64,000 nt of DNA. Source: CAZOEL01 sp964578835 (GTDB lineage: Bacteria; Desulfobacterota; Syntrophobacteria; Syntrophobacterales; Syntrophobacteraceae). Location of the stretch: assembly GCA_964578835.1 (NCBI GenBank), contig CAZOEL010000021.1, positions 1 to 64,000 on the forward strand. The letters are read 5' to 3'. Below are positions 9,086-17,809 of the stretch, one piece after another. A program made the position numbers and the translations under genes. The stretch's first letter is position 1, and each line of letters opens with the position of its first letter. The notes beneath the pieces were generated by a model. That model made no database searches. It worked only from the letters and a program-made list of their open reading frames with translations, and was not told the origin of the DNA.

Positions 9086-9562
9086 TCATTTCGGGATAAT
9101 GTACTCGCCGCGGTTGATGTCGAAAAAGGTGTCGAAAGCTATCGGCTCGGCCACGGGCTCCACGTTGAGGACGCCGGTAATCCTGAACCTGAGATTCCGT
9201 TCGTTGAGAGAAGCCTCCTCGAGGCGCACGCTCACCTTCTTGAGCCTCGGCTCGAAAAGAGAGATAACCCTAGAGATCTCCTGCCGCAACTGCCTGCGCA
9301 CGGCGGGGCTCTTCGGGCTTTGCGCCGTAAAATCTTTCAAGCCGTACGTAAAGAGGGAGCTGCCGGTTTCTTCGCATTTCTCCGGAGGAGTCACTATGTG
9401 ACGCCTGGTGTTGAGAAGATTCTCGAGATCCCTGATAACAGAGGCTTTGAGCTGCGCGGCGTTGAAGATCCTCTGTTGGACAGGCTCGCTGGAGATTTCC
9501 GGTTCATCGTCTAGGAGCCTGTCCAGAAGGGGCGCTTGGACGTTATGCTTGTTGCCTTGCAT
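9086..9562 (-). CDS. tssE: Type VI secretion baseplate protein TssE (gp25-like)
   Basis: A 158-residue member of the phage T4 gp25-like family. TssE links the baseplate wedge to the first sheath ring. The N-terminal PLLDRLLD, the central ASVIRDLENLLNTRRH (the conserved arginine-rich helix with the EXXR-like motif) and the LYGL-type FTYGLKDF segment are visible. It is cytoplasmic. It sits between hcp and tssF as in many type VI operons. Confidence 0.92.
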   Translation of the reverse strand: MQGNKHNVQAPLLDRLLDDEPEISSEPVQQRIFNAAQLKASVIRDLENLLNTRRHIVTPPEKCEETGSSLFTYGLKDFTAQSPKSPAVRRQLRQEISRVISLFEPRLKKVSVRLEEASLNERNLRFRITGVLNVEPVAEPIAFDTFFDINRGEYIIPK

Positions 9563-9599
9563 CTTTCGTGAAATCCAAAATAATCATCACCGTCTTCGC

Positions 9600-10094
9600 T
9601 TAGACCTTTTTATTCTCTACCAGGTTCCATCCCGTTTTGATATCGCCCTTTGCCTTCCCGGTCTGGTGGTCGCTCTCGGTGTAGATGAGCTCGATTTTGC
9701 CATAGTTGAAAGAGACTTCCTCGAGCGGCAGAGCCTCTCCTCCCTGGGCGGCGCCTCCGGGGCGAACGGAGCGGACGATGACATCGCTCATCTTATATTC
9801 CATGTACTTCAACTTGTCTTCGGTAGCCCGGCACAGCTCCAATTTGACCTCATTGATGTGCTCGCCGCCGGCGCAGGCAAGGGCCAGCTTCGGAGAAGCC
9901 TTATCGAGAGTCTTGACAATGGAGAAATCGTTGAAGTCGGCGCGCTGCGAGGAGGCTGCGCCGCCGCTGCTGCGCGCTCCCGCCGACGGCTGGGAGACTC
10001 CCCAGCTGAATGAAAGCACCTCGATCCACTCCTTGTGCTTGTCGTCCGTGCTTTCTCCGGGTACTGTCGCAACTTTCAGGAATGCGTCAAACAT
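9600..10094 (-). CDS. hcp: Type VI secretion tube protein Hcp (TssD)
   Basis: A 164-residue Hcp, the hexameric ring subunit that stacks into the inner tube and is expelled with effectors. The start MFDAFLKVATVPGESTDDKHKEWIEVLSFSWG is typical: a beta-rich domain with the KHKEWIEVLSFSWG motif, then a flexible G/S/A-rich loop (SAGARSSGGAASS) and the ISY-type strands ending in KTGWNLVENKKV. A strong AAGGAGG ribosome site fits an abundant protein. The 108-base space to tssC is the widest within the tagJ-tssG run and could hold a processing or attenuating structure, as the tube subunit is needed in excess. Confidence 0.95.
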   Translation of the reverse strand: MFDAFLKVATVPGESTDDKHKEWIEVLSFSWGVSQPSAGARSSGGAASSQRADFNDFSIVKTLDKASPKLALACAGGEHINEVKLELCRATEDKLKYMEYKMSDVIVRSVRPGGAAQGGEALPLEEVSFNYGKIELIYTESDHQTGKAKGDIKTGWNLVENKKV

Positions 10095-10202
10095 GATCTT
10101 CCTCCTTCTGTGTTCAGCGTTTTGGCTAAGGAATTGGAAAGTACCTGAGCCCTCTTGCCCGTTGAATAGAGCAAAAGAGGCGCCAGCAGCACAAGCATCT
10201 CA

Positions 10203-11699
10203 TCAGCCTTGCGCTGGAGGCGGCAGATTGGCCACCAGCCTGAGAGAGATGCTCAGCTCATCGAGCTGAAAATGAGGCTTCAAGAAGGCCACCGCCCTGT
10301 ACGCTCCGGGCTTGCCCGGCACTTCGCTCACATCGATCCTCGCTTCCCGCAGTGGATGGCTGGCCTTCGCTTCCTGGGTCGCATCGTCATCGAGCAGAAC
10401 ATAACTGGTGATCCAACGGTTCAGGTAATCTTCGCAGTTCTTCCTCGTCATGAAGCTTCCGATCTTATCCCGCATGATCGACTTCAGGTAGTGGGCGAAC
10501 CTCGAAACAGCAAGGATGTACTGCAGCTGTGAGGAAAGCCTGGCGTTGGCGTTGGCGGCGTCCGTGTCATAAACCTTTGGCCTGTTAGCCGTCTGAGTGC
10601 TGAAGAAGGCGGCGTAATCCGTGCCCTTGCAATGCACGAGGGGAACGAAGCCCAAGTCTGCAAACTCCTTTTCCCGGCGATCGGTGATTGCGATTTCCGT
10701 GGGGCATTTGAGCGCGATGTCTCCTTCATCGGTGCGAAACGTGTGAACCGGCAGACCCTGCACCAAGCCGCCTCCTTCCACTCCCCGGATGGCCGCAGTC
10801 CAGTGAAACTTTGCAAAAGCGTCCGTCAGGCGGGCGCCCAGGGCGTAGGCGGCGTTGCCCCAAAGATACTTGCTGTGATCGACGCCATCGACGTCTTCTT
10901 CATAGTTGAACGACTCGCAAGGCACGTTCGCCTGGCCGTAGGGAAGCCGCATGAGGATGTGCGGCAATGCCAGAGCCACGTATCGGGAGTCCTCGGATTC
11001 GCGGAACGATTTCCACTTGGCGTATTCGACGGTCTGAAAAATTTTGGCCAAATCGCGGGGTACGCCCAACTCGGTGAAGCTGTCCCAGTTGAACAAGTGG
11101 GGAGACGCTGCGGAGATGAAAGGAGCGTGAGCCGCCGCGGCTACCTGCGAGATTTTCTCGAGAAGCGTCAAGTCCTGAGGATGATTGCTGAACTCGTAGT
11201 CACCGAGAAAAGCGCCATAGGCCGAACCACCAAAGGTGCCAAACTCCTCTTCGTAAATTTTCTTGAATAGAAACGACTGATCGAATTCGCTCGCCTTCTC
11301 CATGTCTTTGAGAAGGTCTTTTTTGGAGACGTTTAGAACCCGGATCTTCAGCCGCTCCCCCGTCTCGCTTTGATTCACGAGATAGCTCAGCCCTCGCCAC
11401 GAGCCTTCGAGCTTTTGAAATTCCGGATGATGCATGACTTCGTTGAGCTGATCGGAGATGAGCTTGTCCAACTGGGCGATCCTCGAATTGATCATGGCTT
11501 CCGTATTCTTGGAAACCACCATGGCCCCTTCCATTATCTGTTTGACAAACTCGCTGATGATATCCTTGGCCCATTCCTTCTGACTCTCCTCACGAACCAT
11601 TCTGCCCTGTTCGATGATCTGGTCAAGAAGCCCTTTTTCCTCTTCCACCGCCTCGGCCTGAGCAGACTGCTCCTGCGCCTGTTGTTCTATCTCAGCCAT
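10203..11699 (-). CDS. tssC: Type VI sheath large subunit TssC
   Basis: A 498-residue TssC (EvpB/VipB family). With TssB it builds the contractile sheath around the Hcp tube. Recognisable segments are INSRIAQLDKLISDQLNEVMHHPEFQKLEGSWRGL near residue 70-105, the FGGSAYGAFLGDYEF segment and the C-terminal ARIDVSEVPGKPGAYRAVAFLKPHFQLDEL. The latter is the conserved end that forms the sheath handshake strands. Cytoplasmic. Twelve bases separate it from tssB. Confidence 0.96.
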   Translation of the reverse strand: MAEIEQQAQEQSAQAEAVEEEKGLLDQIIEQGRMVREESQKEWAKDIISEFVKQIMEGAMVVSKNTEAMINSRIAQLDKLISDQLNEVMHHPEFQKLEGSWRGLSYLVNQSETGERLKIRVLNVSKKDLLKDMEKASEFDQSFLFKKIYEEEFGTFGGSAYGAFLGDYEFSNHPQDLTLLEKISQVAAAAHAPFISAASPHLFNWDSFTELGVPRDLAKIFQTVEYAKWKSFRESEDSRYVALALPHILMRLPYGQANVPCESFNYEEDVDGVDHSKYLWGNAAYALGARLTDAFAKFHWTAAIRGVEGGGLVQGLPVHTFRTDEGDIALKCPTEIAITDRREKEFADLGFVPLVHCKGTDYAAFFSTQTANRPKVYDTDAANANARLSSQLQYILAVSRFAHYLKSIMRDKIGSFMTRKNCEDYLNRWITSYVLLDDDATQEAKASHPLREARIDVSEVPGKPGAYRAVAFLKPHFQLDELSISLRLVANLPPPAQG

Positions 11700-11711
11700 G
11701 TAGCCCCTCCT

Positions 11712-12242
11712 CTATTCCTGGCTTTTCTCTTCTTCCTGCTTCGATACGCCGGCCTCTTCGCCAAGCTTCTGCATGGATTCGGTGCTGGCGAGAACGTCCT
11801 GCAGCAATTCATCGAGCCTGTCGTTTCCGTCGAGCTTATTGAGGAGATCCGAAAGCCTGCGTCGGGTTTCGACCATCTTCCGCAGCGGCTCGATCTGGTC
11901 CGCCACACGCTCCGGATGGAAATCGTCGATGGACTTGAAGCGAAGCTCCACGCCCAGCTTGGTGTCCTCACCCGTCAGCTTGTTGTCAACCTTGAAGGCC
12001 AGTCTCGGTTTCATGCCTTCGAGCACATTATTGAAATTATCCCGATCTATCTCGATGAACTTTCTATCTCTCAACGGAGGCAGCGGCTCATCGGGCTTTC
12101 CGGAAAGGTCGGACAGGACGCCGACAACGAAGGGAATCTCCTTCATTTCGATGGCGCCGCCGATTTCCACATCGTAGGTAATATGCACTCTGGGCGATCT
12201 CACTCTATCGAGAGTATGCTGCAGACTTTCTTTCTTGGCCAT
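11712..12242 (-). CDS. tssB: Type VI sheath small subunit TssB
   Basis: A 176-residue TssB (ImpB/VipA family), normal length. The sequence has the family start (KESLQHTLDRVRSPRVHITYDVEIGGAIEMKEIPFVVGVLSDLSG), the DRKFIEIDRDNFNNVLEGMKPRL segment and the C-terminal helix rich in charged residues. Together with TssC it forms the contractile sheath whose disassembly depends on ClpV. It lies 24 bases after tssA. Confidence 0.96.
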   Translation of the reverse strand: MAKKESLQHTLDRVRSPRVHITYDVEIGGAIEMKEIPFVVGVLSDLSGKPDEPLPPLRDRKFIEIDRDNFNNVLEGMKPRLAFKVDNKLTGEDTKLGVELRFKSIDDFHPERVADQIEPLRKMVETRRRLSDLLNKLDGNDRLDELLQDVLASTESMQKLGEEAGVSKQEEEKSQE

Positions 12243-12266
12243 GACCGTTTCCTTTCTCTGGTGGGT

Positions 12267-13628
12267 CTACAATCTATAAGCAATCGCCTTTGTGACGTCG
12301 GTGGTGCAAAGCCTCTGGAAGAGAGCTTTTGCCCGTTCTGCGTCTTCATCGGAGGGCTCCCCGGCCATCAGGCACTGGTAATACGCGTCCAGCACCTCGG
12401 CAATCCAGATCGGGGATTCCCATCGCTCGAGGTGCAATTCTTCGATAACCGCGTGCAACTGCTCCACAATGGGTCTTGCAAGATCCGGTCTTTTCGCTTC
12501 GAGACAGAGCTTTGCCATAAGGAGCCGGTATCTGTTCTGCTCCCTCACGGAAGGCGCGCTGCAGGAAGCCGCAAGAATCTGGCCGAGAGCGATTCTAATT
12601 CCCGAGCTGTTCAGAGCTTGAAGCGCCTGCTTCCATAAGGCGCTCTCGAGGGAGGGGGAATCCGTCACGCTCAGCGGAACAAATGCGGAAACCGGGGCGG
12701 ATGAAGGAGCGTTCGACCGACCGGCTTGTAAGGAAGGAGTTGGTTGGGTCAATGTATCCAACCGCTCCGCGCCCTCCTGTGCGGGAGCCTCCTCGGCGCT
12801 CTGCGGCGGAGGCTCCGCATCGGGCTCCAGCTTTCTTTTCTCCTTGAGCGTCAAGCTCACAAACTGTTCGAGATCCTCGAAAGCCTTTCTCAGCTCAGAT
12901 AGCCGCGGAGCGTTGGACCCAAATTTTGCCGTGGACACTTCATCGAGCATATCGAATTCATGGCGGCATTCGGCCAAGCTTTGCGAAAGCTTTTCGTAAA
13001 AGGCTCTGGAGGAGCCGCCCACCGCAGCATCGAAATCCTCGGCGGCCAGCTTGCCCTCTGCAATCAATTCATCACGAACCGCCTTTTTCTTATCGTCGAC
13101 ATCTCCGTAACGATTGCGGGTGTCCTTCTCATAGCCAACTCTGCGCGATTCCTGCCATTGAATCCAGTTGTACGCAGACGTCGCGCCGCCGTCGGTCAAG
13201 GGGACTTCCTTGAGAGAAAGCCAGAGCTTATCGTTAAGGAACTCGATCGGCCCCACTCTGAAGTCGAGATCCCCGTCTTCAATCTCCGGGTAGACATGCT
13301 CCCAGAAGTCATTGAGGAGTCCATTGACAATCTTGAGTCCTGCTGCAAAGCCGCTCAAACCTTCCGTTTTAAGGAGCGCCTCGGCCAGCCACGCCGCAAT
13401 CTGCAGGTCTTTTGTCTTTTGAGTAAGCGCTTCAAGCGCCAGAGCCAGAGCCTTATCCCAGTCAGAGGTTTTGATTTCCCTTTGCCAATCGCCGTAGTCT
13501 AATTGGTCGTCCGCCCTTCTCGCCTCCTTTATCTCTTCATAGACCGGCGAATAGCGAAGATCCTGACCGGCAGGGTTGTCTCCCGGAAAGGGAGCTAAGA
13601 TGGCGTCCAGATCAATCGTTTTTTTCAA
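12267..13628 (-). CDS. tssA: Type VI secretion protein TssA (ImpA family)
   Basis: A 453-residue TssA with the ImpA N-terminal domain (LLAPFPGDNPAGQDLRY-like start, DWDKALALALEALTQKTKDLQIAAWLAEAL). TssA caps the distal end of the growing tube and sheath or primes the baseplate. A proline-rich linker (about residues 280-330) precedes a C-terminal helical domain. I chose a TTG start at 13628 rather than an upstream ATG: the TTG follows a perfect AGGAGG six bases upstream and gives the family-like start LKKTIDLDAI. This start overlaps the tagJ stop by 17 bases, implying translational coupling. Confidence 0.9.
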   Translation of the reverse strand: MKKTIDLDAILAPFPGDNPAGQDLRYSPVYEEIKEARRADDQLDYGDWQREIKTSDWDKALALALEALTQKTKDLQIAAWLAEALLKTEGLSGFAAGLKIVNGLLNDFWEHVYPEIEDGDLDFRVGPIEFLNDKLWLSLKEVPLTDGGATSAYNWIQWQESRRVGYEKDTRNRYGDVDDKKKAVRDELIAEGKLAAEDFDAAVGGSSRAFYEKLSQSLAECRHEFDMLDEVSTAKFGSNAPRLSELRKAFEDLEQFVSLTLKEKRKLEPDAEPPPQSAEEAPAQEGAERLDTLTQPTPSLQAGRSNAPSSAPVSAFVPLSVTDSPSLESALWKQALQALNSSGIRIALGQILAASCSAPSVREQNRYRLLMAKLCLEAKRPDLARPIVEQLHAVIEELHLERWESPIWIAEVLDAYYQCLMAGEPSDEDAERAKALFQRLCTTDVTKAIAYRL

Positions 13629-14406
13629 AGAGAACCTCCTGAATTTCCAGGATGGCCGTTTCCTGTTCTCCGATTTGGAAAACATGCTGTCCCCTGGCTC
13701 TATAAAAAGAGCCCCCCAAAGACTCCCAGTCGGTCATTCTTCCAAGTCTTACCAGGTCTTCCCCATGCTTGAAGGATTCTGGATACAGCACCGGAAGGCG
13801 GCAGTTCATGGTAAGGCCGCTCCAGGCCGTTATGCGAGCGGGAATCCAGAGGAGGTCAAAGAGTGAGGAGGGGCGTGAAATGGAGAGCTCTCTTATCGAT
13901 TCGAATGGCGTCCAAACGTAACGCTCATGGACCATCACTTCAAGGAAAGCGGACAGGAAGGCGTCCGTGTCACGGAAACCGGTGAAGGGCTCTCCGTTCA
14001 GGGTTCCTGAAATGGCGGGCCGCTCACTGTCGACAAGATCGAAGAGTTGCTGCGCTTTATCGATCTCCCCGGCGGCCAGCTTGTCGAGGGCCGCGAAATA
14101 CGCCTCGGCGTAAGGCGGAGCTTCAGGCAGAAAGGACGGTCGATGCTTGAGCGTCTGCACTCTGGAGCGCTCTTCTTCGGCCTGCAGAAAATTCTTGTAT
14201 ATTTGCGCTCCTGTCTCGGCCTTGCTGTCCTGTGCGGCTATCGCATCCAGGTGGCGTCTTGCCTTGTCCCATTCACCCGTGAAGGAGAGGATCTGGAAAA
14301 GAAGCGAGCGTTTTGCGAGGTCGGCCGGGGCTAGCCTTACCTCATCAACGATCTGCTTGCGAGCCTCCTCGAGCTTACCCGCTCTGATGAGATCCTTTGC
14401 ATTCAT
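13612..14406 (-). CDS. tagJ: Type VI accessory protein TagJ (ImpE family)
   Basis: A 264-residue ImpE/TagJ family protein. In Pseudomonas aeruginosa the homologue binds the sheath subunit TssB and modulates ClpV action. Seen here: N-terminal tetratricopeptide-like helices (AKDLIRAGKLEEARKQIVDEVRLAPADLAKRSLLFQILSFTGEWDKARRHLDAI) followed by the ImpE-specific part with FTGFRDTDAFLSAFLEVMVHERYVWTPFESI. It is the first gene of the type VI operon; the ATG has a GAGGAGGG ribosome site. A possible sigma70 promoter lies about 150 bases upstream. Confidence 0.92.
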   Translation of the reverse strand: MNAKDLIRAGKLEEARKQIVDEVRLAPADLAKRSLLFQILSFTGEWDKARRHLDAIAAQDSKAETGAQIYKNFLQAEEERSRVQTLKHRPSFLPEAPPYAEAYFAALDKLAAGEIDKAQQLFDLVDSERPAISGTLNGEPFTGFRDTDAFLSAFLEVMVHERYVWTPFESIRELSISRPSSLFDLLWIPARITAWSGLTMNCRLPVLYPESFKHGEDLVRLGRMTDWESLGGSFYRARGQHVFQIGEQETAILEIQEVLFEKND

Positions 14407-14793
14407 CGGTAGCCCTCCTCAGGCTCTTATCCGCTTAGGTCATTGGAGGCCAAGCAAGGTGGGGAAGTCGGCTGGTCCTCCATGCGAGCGTCGCATGCCG
14501 CCGTTCGCTCCTTGGAGCGCAACTTCGGAGCAACAAGAGATTAACCGCTATGTTTGCAGAACATTATGGAACGAATCACAAAACCTTGTGAACGAATATT
14601 GACGGGCCGTGTTTGAAAAAGAGCATTGCTGCGGCAAGAACTACTAAAAGCCACGAAAACTGCAGCTTTTCAAACATCTTACAGCTCTTCCGAAAGGACG
14701 ATCTCAAAGCCCGATCAGGCTATCAAACGCAACTGTTTTTGTCAACAAACATGAAAGACGCTGCAAAGAGGGCTCTAAAAGGGCTCCGAGCGG
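14407..14793. other. Intergenic gap upstream of tagJ
   Basis: 387 bases between tagJ and the stop of the FHA gene. Apart from the candidate promoter at 14563-14592 I see no gene or clear repeat. Both flanking genes are on the minus strand, so the gap also holds the 3' end of the FHA transcript. Confidence 0.5.
14563..14592 (-). promoter_or_regulatory. Candidate sigma70 promoter of the type VI operon
   Basis: On the minus strand TTCACA (14592-14587) and CATAAT (14568-14563) are separated by 18 bases. Each matches the consensus at five of six positions. The predicted start of transcription is near 14556, leaving a leader of about 150 bases before tagJ. No sigma54-type -24/-12 pair was found in this gap. 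Confidence 0.35.
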
Positions 14794-15735
14794 CTACAGG
14801 AGCAGAAACCTTCTAAGGAGAGATTTGCGCTCTTTGTCAGTCTTGGAGGCTTCAGAACTGTCTCGAAGATCCTTCCTTTCATCAAAAGAGGGCGTCTGCG
14901 GCTCGGATGGAGCTTCGTCCACTTCAGCAAGACGACCTCCTCCGAGGAACTTGAAAACAGGACCCGAAGGCGACAGGGAGAGGATATCCTCAGGAGAGAG
15001 AGGCGCTTCGGCAGAGATTTGCCGACCGTTGATCTGCACGAGTCCGCGTCCGGTAAGATCTTTAACCCAATATTGGTTGCTGGAGTAAGAAATCTGGACA
15101 TGCATATCCAGGACCGCGGGATGCTCAATTCGAGCCTGGCAGCTGGGGTGCTTTCCGATGGTCACCGGAAGCTGTTTGAAGGACCGCAACGTGGGGCCGA
15201 ATTGAAAGATGAGCGGAGCATTCACCGGCTGGGAAAAAATTGGCTCGGGCTGCTGAAAATGTGGAGGCGGCGCGGGAGGAGCCGACCTTGAAGACGCAAC
15301 GGGGGGGGGCTCTGGCGCTACGGGCGGCCGCAGGGAAACCGGCCTGCCGGAGAGCGGAGGAGGCGCTTCCTGAGAGGGCGCCTTCGCGCCGGTATCGCTC
15401 ACACTGCGGTTCTCCTGGATATGCGTGAGGAAGCTGACCTTGGGACCGCCATCTGAAAATGTCAGGACATCGCCGTCCTTGAGATATGCTTCGGCAACCT
15501 TCTTGCCATTGACAAAGGTTCCGTTAGCGCTGTGATCGATTAGCTTGAAACGGTTGCCGTCCCTGGTGATCTCGGCGTGCTTTCGGGAAACAATTACAAG
15601 GTCGGCGGGAAAACGCACAAGCGAGCCCGGATGCCTGCCGATGGCGATCACCGGTTCGCTGAATTCCTGAATCTCGCCCTTCATGGGGCCGTGAAGATGG
15701 ACCAACTGAACAATTATGAGCGGCGCCTCTTTCAT
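14794..15735 (-). CDS. Protein with two FHA domains
   Basis: A 313-residue cytoplasmic protein from ATG 15735; the reading frame is open for another 66 codons upstream, but those residues look non-coding and the FHA fold starts just after this ATG. The N-terminal FHA domain (about residues 5-110) has the full phosphothreonine-binding set: GRHPGS, SRKHAEI and NGTFVNG. A proline-rich linker (PPVAPEPPPVASS-like) follows. The C-terminal FHA-like domain (about 185-280) keeps GKHPSC but has lost the S-R-H triad, so it may not bind phosphopeptide. FHA proteins such as Fha1 are substrates of the type VI kinase PpkA; the kinase gene is 2 kb away. Function as a phospho-switch for the secretion system is an inference. 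Confidence 0.85.
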   Translation of the reverse strand: MKEAPLIIVQLVHLHGPMKGEIQEFSEPVIAIGRHPGSLVRFPADLVIVSRKHAEITRDGNRFKLIDHSANGTFVNGKKVAEAYLKDGDVLTFSDGGPKVSFLTHIQENRSVSDTGAKAPSQEAPPPLSGRPVSLRPPVAPEPPPVASSRSAPPAPPPHFQQPEPIFSQPVNAPLIFQFGPTLRSFKQLPVTIGKHPSCQARIEHPAVLDMHVQISYSSNQYWVKDLTGRGLVQINGRQISAEAPLSPEDILSLSPSGPVFKFLGGGRLAEVDEAPSEPQTPSFDERKDLRDSSEASKTDKERKSLLRRFLLL

Positions 15736-16138
15736 ATCAAAACACCCGCAATATCTCGGATTCTTCCTACCGCTATCAAACAATCGAAGCCCATGCCGGC
15801 GCATTTGTAAACAGGAGGCAAAGCTTCGAATGCAAAACCCCGGAGGGGCTTTCGTTTTACACCCTTTTTCAAATACGCCCAAGCTCATGCCAACACCAAA
15901 GGCAGGTCTCAATATAACCACTTTTGGCGCCACGGTTCAATTAATCGTTTCCATTCGATTCGTTTTTTTATTATAAGAGTAGTGCTCAAGTTGCCTAATT
16001 CGCTTAGGAGTTTGATGATTCAACAAATTTCTGCACGTTTATTCCGACGGAGCCGTAACTCTATAAGCCCATATGCAGTATAAAATTATGGGAATTGAGG
16101 TTGGCGCGCCGTACAGGTTTCTCACCCGGACGAGGGAA
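15736..16138. other. Divergent intergenic region between FHA and phosphatase genes
   Basis: About 400 bases that must hold the control regions for the minus-strand FHA gene and the plus-strand six-gene run. A perfect TATAAT lies on the minus strand at 15975-15970, but I find no convincing -35 element at the right distance. No repeat or gene is supported. Confidence 0.4.
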
Positions 16139-16870
16139 ATGCTCAAAATATCCTCCTTTGGCAAATCTGACATTGGTCTGAGACGTTCGAACAACGAAGA
16201 CGCTTTCCTGGTGAACATGGAGCTGGGAATCAACGTATTAGCAGATGGAATGGGCGGGCCGGCGGCTGGGGAAATCGCAAGCGATATCTTCACAAAAACC
16301 GCTCTCGAAATTTTCATGAAGAACCGGGTCGAAACCGAGCCGGAATGTCGAGACATCATCCAAGACGCCTACAGAATCGCCAACAAGAGGATTTTGGACC
16401 ACGCAGAAGCGCACCCCAAGCACAAAGGGATGGGCTGCACGGCCGAATTATTGTTCTTTTTCGATCACATATTCCTCATCGGCCATGTCGGGGACAGCCG
16501 CACCTATTTATACAGAAACGGTCAATTGAAGCAGTTGACCAAGGATCATTCTCTGGTGCAGCAACAGCTTGACCAGGGTCTCATCAGCCACGATCAGGTC
16601 CGAACCCACAAGTACCGCAACGTGCTGCTCAGAGCCGTGGGAACAAGCGAGGTTCTCGCTGTGGATATACTGAAGGGAAAGGTTGCGCCCGGCGATTTGT
16701 TCCTACTATGCTCGGACGGCTTGAGCGCTCTGGTCGAAGACGACGCAATCGGGAACGCCCTCGCTTCCGGCGCAGACATTGATGAGACAGCGGAGACGCT
16801 GATCCAGATGGCGAAGACGGCTGGAGGACACGACAATATCACGGTTATTCTAAGCAAAGTCCTGCAATGA
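16139..16870 (+). CDS. PP2C-family serine/threonine phosphatase (PppA-like)
   Basis: A 243-residue PP2C phosphatase from ATG 16139 (an upstream in-frame ATG at 16073 lacks a ribosome site). The metal-binding motifs are present: the SDIGLRRSNNEDAFLV start, LADGMGGPAAGEIAS, GDSRTYLYRNGQLKQLTKDHSLVQQ, LCSDGLSALVED and GGHDNITVIL. These Asp residues hold the two divalent metal ions of the family. In type VI systems PppA reverses phosphorylation by PpkA. It is the first of six tightly packed plus-strand genes and overlaps the protease gene by four bases (ATGA). Confidence 0.9.
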   Translation: MLKISSFGKSDIGLRRSNNEDAFLVNMELGINVLADGMGGPAAGEIASDIFTKTALEIFMKNRVETEPECRDIIQDAYRIANKRILDHAEAHPKHKGMGCTAELLFFFDHIFLIGHVGDSRTYLYRNGQLKQLTKDHSLVQQQLDQGLISHDQVRTHKYRNVLLRAVGTSEVLAVDILKGKVAPGDLFLLCSDGLSALVEDDAIGNALASGADIDETAETLIQMAKTAGGHDNITVILSKVLQ

Positions 16871-17802
16871 GTGCAATGCGCATAACCGGCTGGAGCTGCC
16901 TTTTTCTCCTGATCTACCTCGGCAGTCCCGCTTTTGGAAACGAAGGGGCGACAAAAGTGCTGCCCTTCCCTCAGGCGGAATCGGAAAAGCTTATTTGCGG
17001 ATGGCTATTGGATTCCGGATACGAATTGACCCGGGATTCGCGACAATCCGGGGAGCTTCAACTGTCAGTCCGCAGAGACAGCCGAAGCTGGATCATGATA
17101 TTGAAGCCCAAGTCGGCCCTGCAGAGCGAGATCTTAGTCGATTCAACTTCCTGTGATCTCGCCGGCGCGGATGATTTTCAGAATCTCTGGTCCTTCATGG
17201 AAAACCGCCGAGACAGCGCCAATATCGGGTATTCCCAGACCGATCTTGGAACACCGGATTTCGTGCGCCTCTACTCCAAAGCAACGCTTTGCATCACAGC
17301 CAAACGAAGCCCGACTCCCGTCCAGCTCTCGGGCTTTTTTATCGACGATGAGGGGCTGGTGCTGTCGACGGCTCACGATCTGAAAGAGAATCAAGCGGTG
17401 AACCTCACATCGCATCTCGGAGAGACCTTCAGGGGCCGGGTGGCGAGGCTGGATCATCACCGGGATTTGTGCCTCATTGACAGTAACGCTAGACCAGACA
17501 TTCTCGTCCCGCTCAAACGAGGCAGGTTTTTGCTCGACCAAGGCGAGAAGATCTACAGTGTTGGATGCGAGTCGAATTCCTTTGGCGTCATAAACATCGG
17601 AAGCGTGACCGGCCCTCCACGGCTTGCCGATGACTTCCCTTTATGGCAGGTCAGCCTGAAAACGCTCCCCGGGAGCAGCGGAAGCCCGGTATTCGACGCC
17701 GAGGGGCATTTGGTCGCAATTGTAAAAGGAAGATATCGAGGAACCGAATCGGTCGGCTTTCTGATCCCTCTTTCCACAATCATGGAATTTCTGAGGAGGT
17801 AG
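16867..17802 (+). CDS. Exported trypsin-like serine protease
   Basis: A 311-residue protein with a signal peptide (CLFLLIYLGSPAFG, cleavage near residue 25). The C-terminal half is a chymotrypsin-fold protease domain: STAHDL holds the candidate catalytic His, DHHRDLCLI the Asp, and PGSSGSPVF the Ser. There is no PDZ domain, unlike DegP/DegS. The first 130 residues match no family I know. It starts within the phosphatase stop codon (ATGA overlap) and is followed 7 bases later by the kinase, so phosphatase, protease and kinase are made together. A role in processing periplasmic or outer-membrane parts of this system is an inference. Confidence 0.8.
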   Translation: MSAMRITGWSCLFLLIYLGSPAFGNEGATKVLPFPQAESEKLICGWLLDSGYELTRDSRQSGELQLSVRRDSRSWIMILKPKSALQSEILVDSTSCDLAGADDFQNLWSFMENRRDSANIGYSQTDLGTPDFVRLYSKATLCITAKRSPTPVQLSGFFIDDEGLVLSTAHDLKENQAVNLTSHLGETFRGRVARLDHHRDLCLIDSNARPDILVPLKRGRFLLDQGEKIYSVGCESNSFGVINIGSVTGPPRLADDFPLWQVSLKTLPGSSGSPVFDAEGHLVAIVKGRYRGTESVGFLIPLSTIMEFLRR

Positions 17803-17809
17803 CATCGTT

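Noticed and set aside
11370..12638. Plus-strand frame of 422 codons across tssC, tssB and tssA
   Set aside because: It runs antisense through three type VI genes and their spacers; no domain support.
16073..16138. Upstream in-frame ATG as phosphatase start
   Set aside because: No ribosome site before it and the added 22 residues do not resemble the PP2C family start, though the chosen ATG also has a close-set ribosome site.
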